Shown here piece after piece: positions 1-13,300 of a stretch of DNA of 64,000 bases. Within the stretch, counting starts at the first letter, position 1; each line of letters begins with the position of its first letter. The notes beneath the pieces are model-generated. The model did not search any database. It was not told the DNA's origin and saw nothing but the letters and a program-made list of their open reading frames with translations. Origin of the DNA: Acanthosoma haemorrhoidale (Eukaryota > Arthropoda > Insecta > Hemiptera > Acanthosomatidae); contig OV884013.1 of assembly GCA_930367205.1 (NCBI GenBank), forward strand, positions 115,463,475 to 115,527,474, given 5' to 3'. The position numbers and the translations under genes were made by a program.

Positions 1-1030
1 CTATCTGGCAAACAGGATGACTTGGTCACTAATAGCTTCAACAGAATAGTGGTGCGATGGGGTCAAATTCCCAGTATCTAGGGCTCTTTATCAAGCAGTG
101 TTGGGAACGATAAGGTATGCCTCTCAGTTGAGGTCAGCACACCTCAATAAAGGCCCGGCGTACAGGCTGATAGAAATATGGAGTACAGCACTGTTGGGGG
201 TCATTATGGGCTACAGGAATGTCTCCTTCGAAGCTGTCCAGATCTAAGGTCAAGAGAGGGCAGCTAAAAAAGCTTCGACCTTCTCTTCACAAAAGGATTG
301 ATGAAGAGGTGGAAGTTCCTCCTTAGTGAATGGACTAAAGAGGTTTGGAATGGCAGGTGGACAAGCAAAACAAAAGGGAGAACCATATGGAAGTACTTCC
401 CCTCAGTCAGGCACAGGCTGAAGGTGAGATGGGTTTCCTCTCACTATTGGAGATCTTAGGGGCTAACAGGACATGGCAGCTTTCAATCCAAACTAGGAGG
501 GCAAGGAATGCAAGAGAGCGAAAAACCCGAACTGCCTACATTGTGGGTGACAGGGATACTGGTTAGTAAGTTGTGTACTCCGATCAGGTCTTGGAACAGA
601 CAAGGGCATGGTTGCTTCAATTGTTAAGACCGTACACCTTAAACAAGGCTGACCTTACTGGTTAAGAAAGAGAACTCCATGGCCTTTCTCATCTTTGTCC
701 AGGTGTGGAAATAGCTTCAGGGGTTGGGCCACTTCATCACCTTCAGGAAGGCAATACAGGATAAGCAGCCGTTAACATTGTGAGACACATCAAAATGACA
801 TTTTTGTACCAATATGAAGTGGACACTCCGTACATGTAGGAATGTCAGTTTTAAGAATGAAAATATGGGTTAAGATAGATTTAGTTAGAAAAGAGGATGC
901 AAAACTTTGTTAACAGATTTTAAGGTTTTGTAAATTGTCGATAGTAAGTAATATAAGGTAGTTTTTATTTTGTCTTTAAAATTTGGTTTTTCTTAGAAAA
1001 ATAAAGATGGTTTGAAAGAATAAACAAAGC
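1..1030 (+). mobile_element. Degenerate non-LTR retrotransposon (Jockey/R1-like) 3' end
   Basis: Translation in shifting frames gives the C-terminal tail typical of Jockey/R1-clade LINE polyproteins. A GYRNVSFEAVQI stretch near 210-245 corresponds to the AYRTVS.EA motif after the reverse transcriptase. A segment near 335-560 has the spaced Trp/Phe pattern around WTSKTKGRTIWKYFPSVRHR that precedes the terminal zinc-knuckle. Frame changes and stops show it is dead. An AATAAA-like signal sits near 1000 and 1020, but there is no clean poly(A) or target-site duplication. The RT core is absent, so the element is 5'-truncated at or before the window edge. Assignment to a precise clade is inference. 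Confidence 0.6.
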
Positions 1031-1365
1031 AAGGTGCGTTGACTGATGTAGCAATCCCAACTATACCACAATACGCAAACCACAGGCGGCAAAATACCCA
1101 TAGTGCCTGTAATGTAGATCCTTGAGGAAACCATTTAAAAAAAAAAAAATCCATGGTTTCATTGGTTTGTTGGTAAGGTTTGTTTGTAAACCTTATATTT
1201 TTGCAATAAAGGCTATCAATGGTATAAAGTCAAACGTTGATAACCCCCCATGAAATATATCTATAGTTTTCCATCATTCCTAAATAGTTGATGTCAGAGA
1301 GTCCTTCCTAGTCAACACCAGGTAACAAAAATTGTAAGTTTTGTCTCACAGTGCTCCTGTGTCTC

Positions 1366-1388
1366 TTACTCTCTCTCTCTCTCTCTCC
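1366..1388. repeat. CT-rich microsatellite
   Basis: A short run of CT dinucleotides just upstream of the minisatellite array. It ends in a CTGTCTGCAG that resembles a splice acceptor but has no coding context. Confidence 0.8.
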
Positions 1389-1448
1389 TGTCTGCAGACA
1401 ATATTTTCATGGTTCACCCCTTTTTCAACCCACGATATTTCAACTAAA

Positions 1449-4006
1449 ACATACCTCTTCACATATAGAAAGATCATCATATCAATCACACAAACACCTC
1501 TTCACATATAGAAGGATCATCATATCACACAAACAAGCCTCTTCACATATAGAAAGATCATCATATCACATAAACATACCTCTTCACATATTGAAAGATC
1601 ATCATATCACACAAACATACATCTTCACATATAGAAAGATCATCATATCAATCACACAAACACCTCTTCACATATAGAAGGATCGTCATATCACACAAAC
1701 AAGCCTCTTCACATATAGAAAGATCATCATATCACACAAACATACCTCTTCACATATTGAAAGATCATCATATCACACAAACAAACCTCTTCACATATAG
1801 AAAGATCATCATATCACACAAACATACCTCTTCACATATTGAAAGATCATCATATCACACAAACAAACCTCTTCACATATAGAAAGATCATCATATCACA
1901 CAAACATACCTCTTCACATATTGAAAGATCATCATATCACACAAACATACCTCTTCACATATAGAAAGATCATCATATCACACAAACATACCTCTTCACA
2001 TATTGAAAGATCATCATATCACATAAACATACCTCTTCACATATTGAAAGATCATCATATCACATAAACATACCTCTTCACATATTGAAAGATCATCATA
2101 TCACACAAACATACCTCTTCACATATTGAAAGATCATCATATCACATAAACATACCTCTTCACATATAGAAAGATCATCATATCACACAAACATACCTCT
2201 TCACATATTGAAAGATCATCATATCAATCACACAAACACCTCTTCACATATAGAAGGATCATCATATCACACAAACATACCTCTTCACATATAGAAGGAT
2301 CATCATATCACACAAACAAGCCTCTTCACATATTGAAAGATCATCATATCACACAAACATACCTCTTCACATATAGAAAGATCATCATATCACATAAACA
2401 TACCTCTTCACATATTGAAAGATCATCATATCACACAAACATACATCTTCACATATAGAAAGATCATCATATCAATCACACAAACACCTCTTCACATATA
2501 GAAGGATCGTCATATCACACAAACAAGCCTCTTCACATATAGAAAGATCATCATATCACACAAACATACCTCTTCACATATTGAAAGATCATCATATCAC
2601 ACAAACAAACCTCTTCACATATAGAAAGATCATCATATCACACAAACATACCTCTTCACATATTGAAAGATCATCATATCACACAAACATACCTCTTCAC
2701 ATATAGAAAGATCATCATATCACACAAACATACCTCTTCACATATTGAAAGATCATCATATCACATAAACATACCTCTTCACATATTGAAAGATCATCAT
2801 ATCACATAAACATACCTCTTCACATATTGAAAGATCATCATATCACACAAACATACCTCTTCACATATTGAAAGATCATCATATCACATAAACATACCTC
2901 TTCACATATAGAAAGATCATCATATCACACAAACATACCTCTTCACATATTGAAAGATCATCATATCAATCACACAAACACCTCTTCACATATAGAAGGA
3001 TCATCATATCACACAAACATACCTCTTCACATATTGAAAGATCATCATATCACACAAACATACCTCTTCACATATTGAAAGATCATCATATCACATAAAC
3101 ATACCTCTTCACATATAGAAAGATCATCATATCACATAAACATACCTCTTCACATATTGAAAGATCATCATATCACACAAACATACCTCTTCACATATTG
3201 AAAGATCATCATATCACACAAACATACCTCTTCACATATTGAAAGATCATCATATCACATAAACATACCTCTTCACATATTGAATGATCATCATATCACA
3301 CAAACATACCTCTTCACATATTGAAAGATCATCATATCACACAAACATACCTCTTCACATATTGAAAGATCATCATATCACACAAACATACCTCTTCACA
3401 TATTGAAAGATCATCATATCACATAAACATACCTCTTCACATATTGAAAGATCATCATATCACATAAACATACCTCTTCACATATTGAAAGATCATCATA
3501 TCACACAAACATACCTCTTCACATATAGAAAGATCATCATATCACACAAACATACCTCTTCACATATTGAAAGATCATCATATCAATCACACAAACACCT
3601 CTTCACATATAGAAGGATCATCATATCACACAAACAAGCCTCTTCACATATAGAAAGATCATCATATCACACAAACATACCTCTTCACATATTGAAAGAT
3701 CATCATATCACATAAACATACCTCTTCACATATTGAAAGATCATCATATCACACAAACATACCTCTTCACATATTGAAAGATCATCATATCACATAAACA
3801 TACCTCTTCACATATTGAAAGATCATCATATCACACAAACATACCTCTTCACATATTGAAAGATCATTATATCACACAAACATACCTCTTCACATATTGA
3901 AAGATCATCATATCACACAAACATACCTCTTCACATATTGAAAGATCATCATATCACATAAACATACCTCTTCACATATAGAAAGATCATCATATCACAC
4001 AAACAC
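1449..4006. repeat. 41-bp minisatellite array, about 62 units
   Basis: Head-to-tail copies of a 41-bp unit of the form ACATACCTCTTCACATAT followed by (A/T)GAAAGATCATCATATCACA(C/T)AA. Two sites vary repeatedly (ATATAG/ATATTG and CACACAA/CACATAA). A rarer variant carries an ATCA insertion plus GAAGG. A rare GATCGTCAT variant occurs at 1681 and again at 2505, 824 bp apart, with the same neighbouring variants, so a block of about 20 units was duplicated. Open frames across it arise because the unit lacks stops in several frames. They are not genes. Confidence 0.97.
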
Positions 4007-4009
4007 AAT

Positions 4010-7000
4010 CACCTACATTACCTCAGCCTACCCCCGGAACACAAGATTCAGTCTTACTGACCTTTACACCCCATTCCCACAGAACTGGAGCTTTAACTAT
4101 TAACTTGAATGCTTGTCAATATATTTTTTTTTAACTGAGGTATGACCTTTAGTTTAATGGTAATCACATTATTGTGGTGTTTTTTCTCTTTTTTCTCTAC
4201 TATTTCTTTTCTGTTAGACCATATGAAACCTAGCTGGGCCATATTGCCGACCTCGAACTGAAAAGGGGAAAACCATCCAGGAGATGAAAATGCCCAAAAG
4301 AGTCAGGGCTTCGTAGAAACAAGGCATACCTATGTATACTAAAGGGCCCAAAGGAGAGAGAGTCATATGGGGAGAGTGGACCTAAATTTTTATTAATAGT
4401 ACACAGGTGAATATTTTTTTTTCTGTTTCATTTCTAGAATACAAAGTGAATGTATATGATCAATATGCAATTGTACTCCCACGAATACAAAGCGCTGACT
4501 GTATTTCCTTAAATTTCATCTTTTGCTTAAAAATGTAACTGAAATAAATTCACCATAAGTTCAGCAAGATTATATTGAACTTATTTTAATTAATCTATGA
4601 AAATTATTATTTTACACTGTGAAGGAATGATCTACTTGGATTGATTAGAAAGGAAAAAAAAAAAAAAAAAAGAAAGACCAAATCCCCTTACAATTTTTTT
4701 ATTAAATCATATATATAAACAAAATCTTCTTCATAACTGTCTCAAATATGACCACCATAACTAAAAAGATATATTTGGTATTAAAATTCTTGATAAATTA
4801 CAAATCATTATTACTCCAATTGTTTGTCAATTAAACCTTACAAAACAAAAAATAAATCAATTTTAAACCACTTATAAATTATACCTCAATTACCAATATG
4901 TCAAAGTTTTAATAACATTAAAGTATTAAAGAAGAAACTTGAAATTTTTTTAAAAAATTAGAAAAAGTTGTATAACACAACATATTTTACAACTGATCGA
5001 TATTATATTTAAATGTACATTTTCTTTCTATGTCAGAGGATAGACAATGATTAACAAAAATTTATCAACAAATAATTAATAAAATACAACTGAACTCAAA
5101 CAATTCTGAACTGATCTTTGATCACTTGTTGAACCTGTATAAATAAAGAAATGCTCTCTCCTGTTTCAGACAAGATTTGTTAATTCAATTACTGTGACTT
5201 CAATTTATTTGGGATAATTGCATTTATATTGACTTCATTATAAACTAAACTTTTTAGAAGGCTAAATGTTTTTATTTTAATAACCAAAGAGTTGTAACAT
5301 CAGAATCATAATACTGGAAAACATTAAAATATAGTTTCAGCCACTATCATTTTTTTTGGCTAGTAATTATACCAATACCAAAACTTATAATTTTGTAAAA
5401 ATAATTCAACAATGCATCCAAGTACATCAATAAGAAATAACATAAAATATTATTTTGCAGTTAATCATAAAAATATTTTTGTATGATCAGCATCTACCCT
5501 CCGACTTACAAATAGCAATTAATTAATTAATACATTAAATAAGAATTTATACAAAATGATAATAAAATATATTTGAAATATTCAAAACTGGTAAATATAC
5601 TGTGTTGATATGGTGTAGTTCCAGAAATTATTATTAAAAAAATGAATCTCTGCTCAGCAATACTTTTATGTAACACTTTAGTAAGCAGGTAGAGTGGCTC
5701 TAAAGGAAAACATAAGGAAATTGTAAACAAACAAAATATCACATAACGATTTTTAATAAACAATTGTTTGAAAAACTTTTCATAGTTTTTTTTTAAATAA
5801 AATAAATGAAATTATTTATTAAACATTTAACAAATGAACTTAACTGACAGAATATTTATCATTAAATATTTACAATTAGAAACCAGTACAGAAAATAAAA
5901 ATTACAACTAGTATAAATATTTAATTAATCAAGTAATGTAATGAATAACAAACTAAAAGTTTTTATTTTTGAATGAATTTATAATCATACCTTCAAGAGA
6001 AAAAAAAAAAAAAGAAAAAACAGAAATCCAATGTTTTATGATAAAAAACTATTAATTACTTAGTCCTCTTAGACAAAAATAAGTTACCGTATTTATCGGT
6101 GTATAAGGCACACCACTTCTTTTTTATCAAGAAAATATAAGAAATCTTTACAGGTGCACACGCCAATTACACAAAAGTCAAAAAATTTTAATTAATATTA
6201 AAATTGCTGAAAATCTCTACTATTTTTATAAACCGCACCTAAATTTCCAAGTTATTTTTTTTTCTTTTTTTAAAGAAAAAAGTGTGATCTACCACATCAC
6301 TATATATAAACATACAATAAATTAAGAATAGAAGCTTTGAAATGGTGATTGGATAAAATAAAAACTGTACAATTTGAAGGTCGTATTAATAGTAAAAATT
6401 ATGAATATTCATATTATATACAAAATGTATACATAAATAATATACAAATGTTAAACTATGTACAAAAATTACATATATATTTTTTTTTGTAACACCATTA
6501 TTCAAAATTTGTACAATATTTACTATATTAAAAGTACAGAAAAAGGCACAATTATTTGAAGTAAATCACCTGTTACAAAGTCTGGTCTACTCAGTCCAGA
6601 AAATATAGAAAAATATTGTTGTTAGCCTTAAAAGAAATAAAGTTTATTTCTAGATAACATTTTAGCAAATAATATTCACAAATAAGCATTAATAATACAT
6701 GCAGGGAAAATATCTAATTATTGTTGAACAATACACTCTTATATAAAATTGGTTTTCAAATATTTATTTTATTTTTGTGCTAAAGGAATAGATGTAGGGT
6801 TCGGGGGCACATGTTTGGGCATTGATGAATAATTATTTTTATTTGGTTGATATATTTAGTTACAGAGTAGAAAGTGAGAGCAAATTGTGGATACAAAAGA
6901 CTCGCTGAGATCAAGCATATCCTCTATATGATTGTAAAAGTGAAAAAATGCTAATTTGTGCTTCGATTAAGTACATTATAACAAGAGTAAAAAGAATATA

Positions 7001-7330
7001 AACTAAAGTAAAGTAGAAGTGAAAATCATAAGAACTTCACATTGAATAGCTAATCTTTTATTGCTTATGTAAGTGTGTAATTTCTGTGTGTTAACTTATG
7101 TTATTCATATTTTAATAATAACTATTACTTATTTAAAAAAAAACAAGAAAGCCCTACCCTTATTTTACTTCAATACATTATTGACACAAGTTAATGTATC
7201 TGATATAAATATATATTTGGTTAGAAATAAAATGTTACTGATATAACCCAAGACGGTAAAAGTTGAATAATTACTTTGTTACAGAAAACAATAGACAAGG
7301 CACAACGATTATGATTATAGCAATAGATGA
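4010..7330. other. AT-rich intergenic stretch, no gene seen
   Basis: No convincing coding frame, RNA gene or intact transposon is visible. It contains homopolymer runs, for example poly(A) near 4655 and 6001. It also contains the likely 3' UTR of the minus-strand BTB zinc-finger gene next to 7334. A sub-segment beginning near 6088 resembles a MITE and is listed separately. Confidence 0.6.
6088..6250. mobile_element. Candidate MITE-like repeat
   Basis: The segment opens with CCGTATTTATCGGTGTATAA and closes near 6230-6250 with a CCGCACCTAAAT stretch. This resembles the widespread short DNA-transposon-derived repeats whose ends read as TATAAG.CGCACC. No target-site duplication was resolved. Low confidence; it rests on recalled similarity only. 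Confidence 0.3.
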
Positions 7331-7333
7331 ATG

Positions 7334-10300
7334 TTAGATGCCTTTCACTTTAACTTTTTCAGGTTCCTGAGATTGAGGGTCTGCCCTTTGAGGGGATTCC
7401 GAGAGACGAGAACCTGAGCAGATTGCCCGATGCCTTTGAAACGACCTCTCATACTTGTATCCTTTTCCGCAAGCACAAACCAGAGTAGCTGATGGAGCAA
7501 CAGTGCGTTTCTCTTTTTCCAGCTTCAGTTCGGGCGGCACAGGATTCACACCTCTTTCTTGAAGAAAACTGAGCGCCCTGAAGATGGCACACTTCCTTTG
7601 GTGGCGCCTGAGCCCGCGCTTGTATTTATAAGTCTTGTCACATTCCGGGCACTTGAGAGGCTTGACGTCGGTCCCGCAGTACTGTTGATGTCGCTTGAGC
7701 CCTCGGTAGTATTTGTAGGTGTTGTTGCACCTGTCACAGACCAGCCTTGGCTGCTCTTGCCCACAGTAGTTTAAGTGACGGATGAGATCCTTTTTGTTCT
7801 TGTACGTGTTGGGGCACTGCTCGCACTTCCACGGATGATCTATTGGCACCTCGAAACAGTTCTTGCGATGGTCCTGGTACTGCTTCCGAGTTGGAAAGGC
7901 CTCACCACATCTATTGCAAGACCACGGAAACATGAGAGAACCAGTAGCCTGCATGAGGAGTTCATTTACATCAACATCCTCCACATTTTCATCCCCTTGA
8001 ATGCTTGAGTCTGACTCATCATCCGTATCCACATCTGAATTATCTGAACCTGTCAACAGAAACATTGAATGAATATGGAAAACAAAACATTAAATATTAC
8101 ATATCTACTTACCAGTATTTATTTTCAAATTTAACTCCACAGAATCTTCGTAAAATTGTTTATACTTCAGCAATCAAACGAAAAATTATTTCAAAAATCC
8201 AAACCAACAAACACTCGAATAACAACACTCGCTAGGGAAATATACAGCATTACTGAAGTCTTGTGATTCTCGATTATATTTGAATCCATTACTAAATGAC
8301 TGAAATAAAAATAAAAGCTAATATTTGGAATGACAAAATCTGTTTTCTATCACACACATAAATCGGTTCATAGGGATGATTTTTATGATGAAATAAGCTT
8401 AAATTATTACATTAAAATGATCATTAACACGAGAAAATGAATATAGACGCAAGATAATAATTAAATAATAACCTCAATTGTAAAATTAAGATGAAAAAAC
8501 TAATAGACCTTGCCACAGTTAGCATGCAAATCTAACAAAAAAACTCTCTCTTTCACCTACCTTTCGAAGTTCACCTGAAAAGAAAAATTCTGAAAGAATT
8601 TAAAAACAAACTAATTTTATACCTTATTTAGGAATTTCTCATACTGTTAAGAAAATTTACAAAAGGAAAAAGTTAAACTTAGCTAAGATTGTGTCTTCTA
8701 ATCAACAATACATTTTAAAATGACCAGTACTCAGAAAAAACAACTAAGACTTTAGAAATGGTAGATGATGTGATTTCTTTATTCCCAGGATTCGCACCTC
8801 AAAATGTTCTCAAAAGTTCAACACTGAAAAGTACTAAGAATATGGAGACAAGGAGAAAAATATTATAACATTAAAAAGTATGAATCTATGCGGCGTTCTT
8901 CAAAAATTTTTTTGTAAGATGGTGTAATTAAGACAAGTTATTTTTGAATTAAAATATACTGTTCTAATAAAAAAAAAAATTATTTATCATCTGCCAATTT
9001 TAAAATTATACCAACAGTCTGGTGAGAAAATTTCAAGCGAATAAACAAAAACTGGTTTCAATTATACATTAATCGATAAATGTAAGTAAATTATAACATG
9101 GATTTATGTAAATAAAATATGGTTAAGATACTGCTGCATGGTTAAGTATTGACTTGGTGATTTATGCATCCAATGTCTGTGATATGTCTCGATGGCTCAA
9201 TCAGAAGTATAGTAAATAAGGTAATGCATGTAAAAATTTATTGAGGGCTATATACAAGTGCATTTGAATCCTCAATCATTTCAATTTACAATTCAGTTTA
9301 TAGTACTATTATTTCTATGTTACTTATCACATTAAAAATTTGACAGGTACTAAATGCTGGGTTAAATAATTGTATTTTTGTAATGTAATTACCTTAATAG
9401 GTAAATTACAAGTCTTAACAGAATAAAAACAAAAGACCAAAACAATAAATTAATACAAATCTACAAGACCAGTCATCATATGCAAACCAATACCACATCT
9501 ACATAATCATATCCTCTTCACATGAGTTCTCACTAATTAAAAAGTTTTCTCACCGACATTAGACATTAGTTTTCCAAGTAATGACATACATCCTCTACCA
9601 TCTACGACTCCTCAATTATCTACTCAGCTGTCAGCCCTCGAAATTTACACGTTGGCGATGTTCCTCACTTGGTCTTTCCTGATCCCCCCCCTTCTTAAGT
9701 AAGCTCTTGTGCTTAGTACTGAGAGTCCAGGATGGTGTTGGGTCAATGTCGGCAAGAACATATTCTTGTAAATGATCATTGCGGTCTCTTTTGTAATCAC
9801 CCTAATCATTCAGAAAATACAAAGTTTCTCAATAGGGAATTAGTCTATAAAATAATTTGAAGCCTCTTAGAGTACTAATAAATAAAATATTTGTTGATGA
9901 AATGTCCATATTCTGTCCATGAGGTCACTAAGACATTATTTTTTGTTTGGGACCAAGGACCTTGGTTCAGTGAATTATAAACCAGCCTAGTTCTAATAAT
10001 AAAAAATAAAAACCACAGAATCGTCGAGAATCAAGTTGTTGAAAGCTTTAAAAAAAAATTGTCACTAACTCTTTTATTGGGCCAATCGCCCATAAAGGAG
10101 TATTACATCAACATAAAAGCTAATACCATCACCATCGTTAGGACCACTTAACTATGTATTTGTGTTTGGTGTTGACTGAAGCCCCACCACGCTGAAAGGA
10201 CCTCGCTATACTTTAATCTCTTCAAGAGATGTTATATCGCAGATTTAATTTAACTTTTATTAGTGGTGGAGTCAAGGGCAGTGATTCTCAAACTGAGGAA

Positions 10301-13300
10301 CGCAACCTTTTAGTACAAAGTATTATGTATTGTTAAGGGGTCCAAGGGTAGTTTTTAATTTATTTTAAATTAAAACTTTTTTAATTATTACTCTCAGAAT
10401 AATTGTAAATGATTTATTTCATATTTTAGTTGCTCTTGATTAATTTTTCACCAAATGAGACAATAAAATATTCAGTAATGATCGCTAAATGATTGTATGT
10501 TTTGAGTGATCAGAGCACTGCACTAAGGAGTACCGTGCATCACCTGTATTTGGTCAAAGGCTGGCTGGCTATAGACTGTCTATAGCTCTTTATAGACCCC
10601 ATGATTCATCTCTCGAAGCCAACAAACCGTACTAGATAGATCACCCTCGACCTCTAATAACTGGCTACAGCTACCTAGCAACCCTTTACGGTGTTGAGAG
10701 CAACAAATCTTGAAAGTTGGAGCAACTGACCACATTCCCTCTCTAGAATATCCTTTAGTCAAAAAACTAGCATAATAAATAAAAATATTTATTTAACGTA
10801 TATTTTGAAACTTTTTTGCCTTTCATAAAAAAAATAACATCAACCACCATTTCTACAAGTACTAGTAAATATATTATTGTGTATTTGTATGTGGATGCAC
10901 TAGATTTTATTTATTGTTTACACAATATAAGAGGGATTAAGCGTTACCAATTCTCTAACACCAAAATTCTCCCATTCTCTTGAGGTGACCTTACACTAAT
11001 GCAATCATAGGCCTTCATGCTGCTAGTTGATCCAAGGCACAAGCAACCTGTCAGCATTGGTGGGGAAAAAGATACTAATCGCATGCTGGAGGATAAATAA
11101 TTGAGGCCGAAAAAATGTACCTTCTCATTGAAAAATACTTTATGGGATTTGTAAGAAGGAGACCCAGTTCAAGAGACTTGGATGACTACTTCAAAACTTT
11201 ACAGGTATCCAAGATATTGAACAGCTTTTCTTCCTCAAACCGATCAAAGACAAGCATGTAGGAAACACTGATATGACCAGTGGTAACTTGGCAGTCGATG
11301 CATAGAGGAGCACCAAAACTGAAAAGTACAAACTCCTCGGGTTTTAGATGACCCGTATTATAAATGATACATTTCACTAACTAAGAAGGTGGCGGATAGA
11401 AAACCAAAAGCTGTATTACATCTACAAGGACATCCTCAAATGCATGATAGTTGGAATATGCTTTGTTGGGGGGGGGGGTGAAATCCCCAATGAATAAGTT
11501 AATGAGGGAAGACATTCACGATACCAGAAGAGTTAGTAGTCCAAAGCTGAGGTCGCTAAACAGTGTGGGCACAGAGTCAAGTACGCTAATCAATATCCAC
11601 AACAAGAATGTAGCTAAGGACCTTGGGACCTTGCTGAATGCTGGAATTTTTTGGAGGAGTGGGATTTGCAAGATCCTAATTATAAAGACACTAGAAACTC
11701 AACAAGTTCAAACTCACCAAAAAAAAGAGACACTCTGAATATATCGTCTATAGATATATAACATGCTTTCCTATTATATTGGGATTTCAAATACCTAGGA
11801 GCATTAGTGACACGAAATAATAGCATTGGAAGGGAATTAAAATCAAAATAGCAATAGCTATGTTGTTATGTATGAAACTGAAACATGAGTTCTACCCACA
11901 GAGTATGAACAATTACTAGAAGTTTGGGAAAGAAAGATAATACTCGACAAGATCTACAGGACACCATAGACACAGAGGAGGATTAGGAACAATGATCTGA
12001 AGGCAGACATAAAAAATAAACAGTACAGTTGGCTTGGTCATGAAGAAAGGCGGCACAAGAATGAATTCTGAAGGACTTGAAACAGCTCAATGACGAGAAG
12101 GTAGTCTGCAACAGCTTGGTATGGGTTAATGGAGAATTCTTGCCTTGGACAAAGATGAGCGGAGAGGCCAAGATCTTTGTGGGATTGTAGCCCAACAATA
12201 AAAAGATGAAATAAAGTCAAAATTTGAGAGAATCATCGATCTGTCGATCTGATCATTGACGGCCTGTGAAAGAAGTTAAAAGTCTATTATACAGCAGTGG
12301 TTAGTCCTATTAGCATGCAATGTACTAAGTGACTTAGCTGGCAAAATATTATCATATTTAAGGCAACTATATTGCAATAAGCTGTCGCGGTGCAAAGTCA
12401 CTCCAACGATATGGGCATTATTATTATCCCTTATATGATGGCATTTGTTTTTAACCTTTTCTTTTTGGAAAAAAAGTTTAATATTCATAAACACTGTAAC
12501 ATCGTCGGTTGTATAAACCAATTTTAAACTGCTAACAATCCTGAGTTTCCAGAATGGATGGAAATGGGGTATGGTAAAATTTCAGTAGTCCTGGACTCGC
12601 CTCTTTCTTCTAGCTAACAACCCCCATAAAAAGAAGAAAGTACAGTTGCCTTGGTCATGAAGAAAGGATGGCACAAGAATGAATTCCGAAGGATCCTTTC
12701 TTTGTGATGAGGAAAAGGAAAACCGCATTTGAAACAGCTCAATGGCGAGAAGGTAGTCTGCAACAGCAGACTTTACCCTACCCCCCCCCCCCCAGTACAA
12801 AGGGGTCTTGCAGGAAGATTTGAGGATTTCTAATTTGCTAACGATATGTTTTCTCGCAGTTTTAAGCTACGTGATCAACAGTAAATACTTTACAGAAAAT
12901 CTTTCATAAGTGAAAACTTTGCAAATAACATAATGAAATGTAAGGAAGTAGTAAAGTCTAGTGTGTTTGATAATTATGCATTTGTATCAGGGTCAAGACC
13001 GCCTGTGAGCCACATATTCTTTCTGTTCTCTCTTTCAACGAGAATCACATACTATTAATTGAGGCATCAAGATCATTAATTTGATACTCTACTCAGTATA
13101 ATAAGAAAATATTTATTTTAGTATTACTAATAATTATTTAATGAATGATACGTAATGTTTTCTGGCAATGGCAGGATTTTTCAAGCTTTCACAATAGGGG
13201 TCTCCCTAAAAACCTATTTTTACTATAAGGATTTTAGACTAATGCAATTTATCCCAAGAGAGTATAAATTTTTCTATAAGCTTCTCTTTTCAATTCTTTC

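Noticed and set aside
1351..3715. Open frames of 76-108 codons in the minisatellite
   Set aside because: They arise from a 41-bp unit without stops in several frames; the peptide simply cycles through the three frames of the repeat.
1449..4006. CRISPR-like array
   Set aside because: Units are contiguous variants of one sequence with no unique spacers, and the genome is eukaryotic with introns.
7546..8235. Plus- and minus-strand frames overlapping the finger exon
   Set aside because: They are shadows of the C2HC finger exon; only the 7334-8049 minus frame has finger spacing and matching splice phase.
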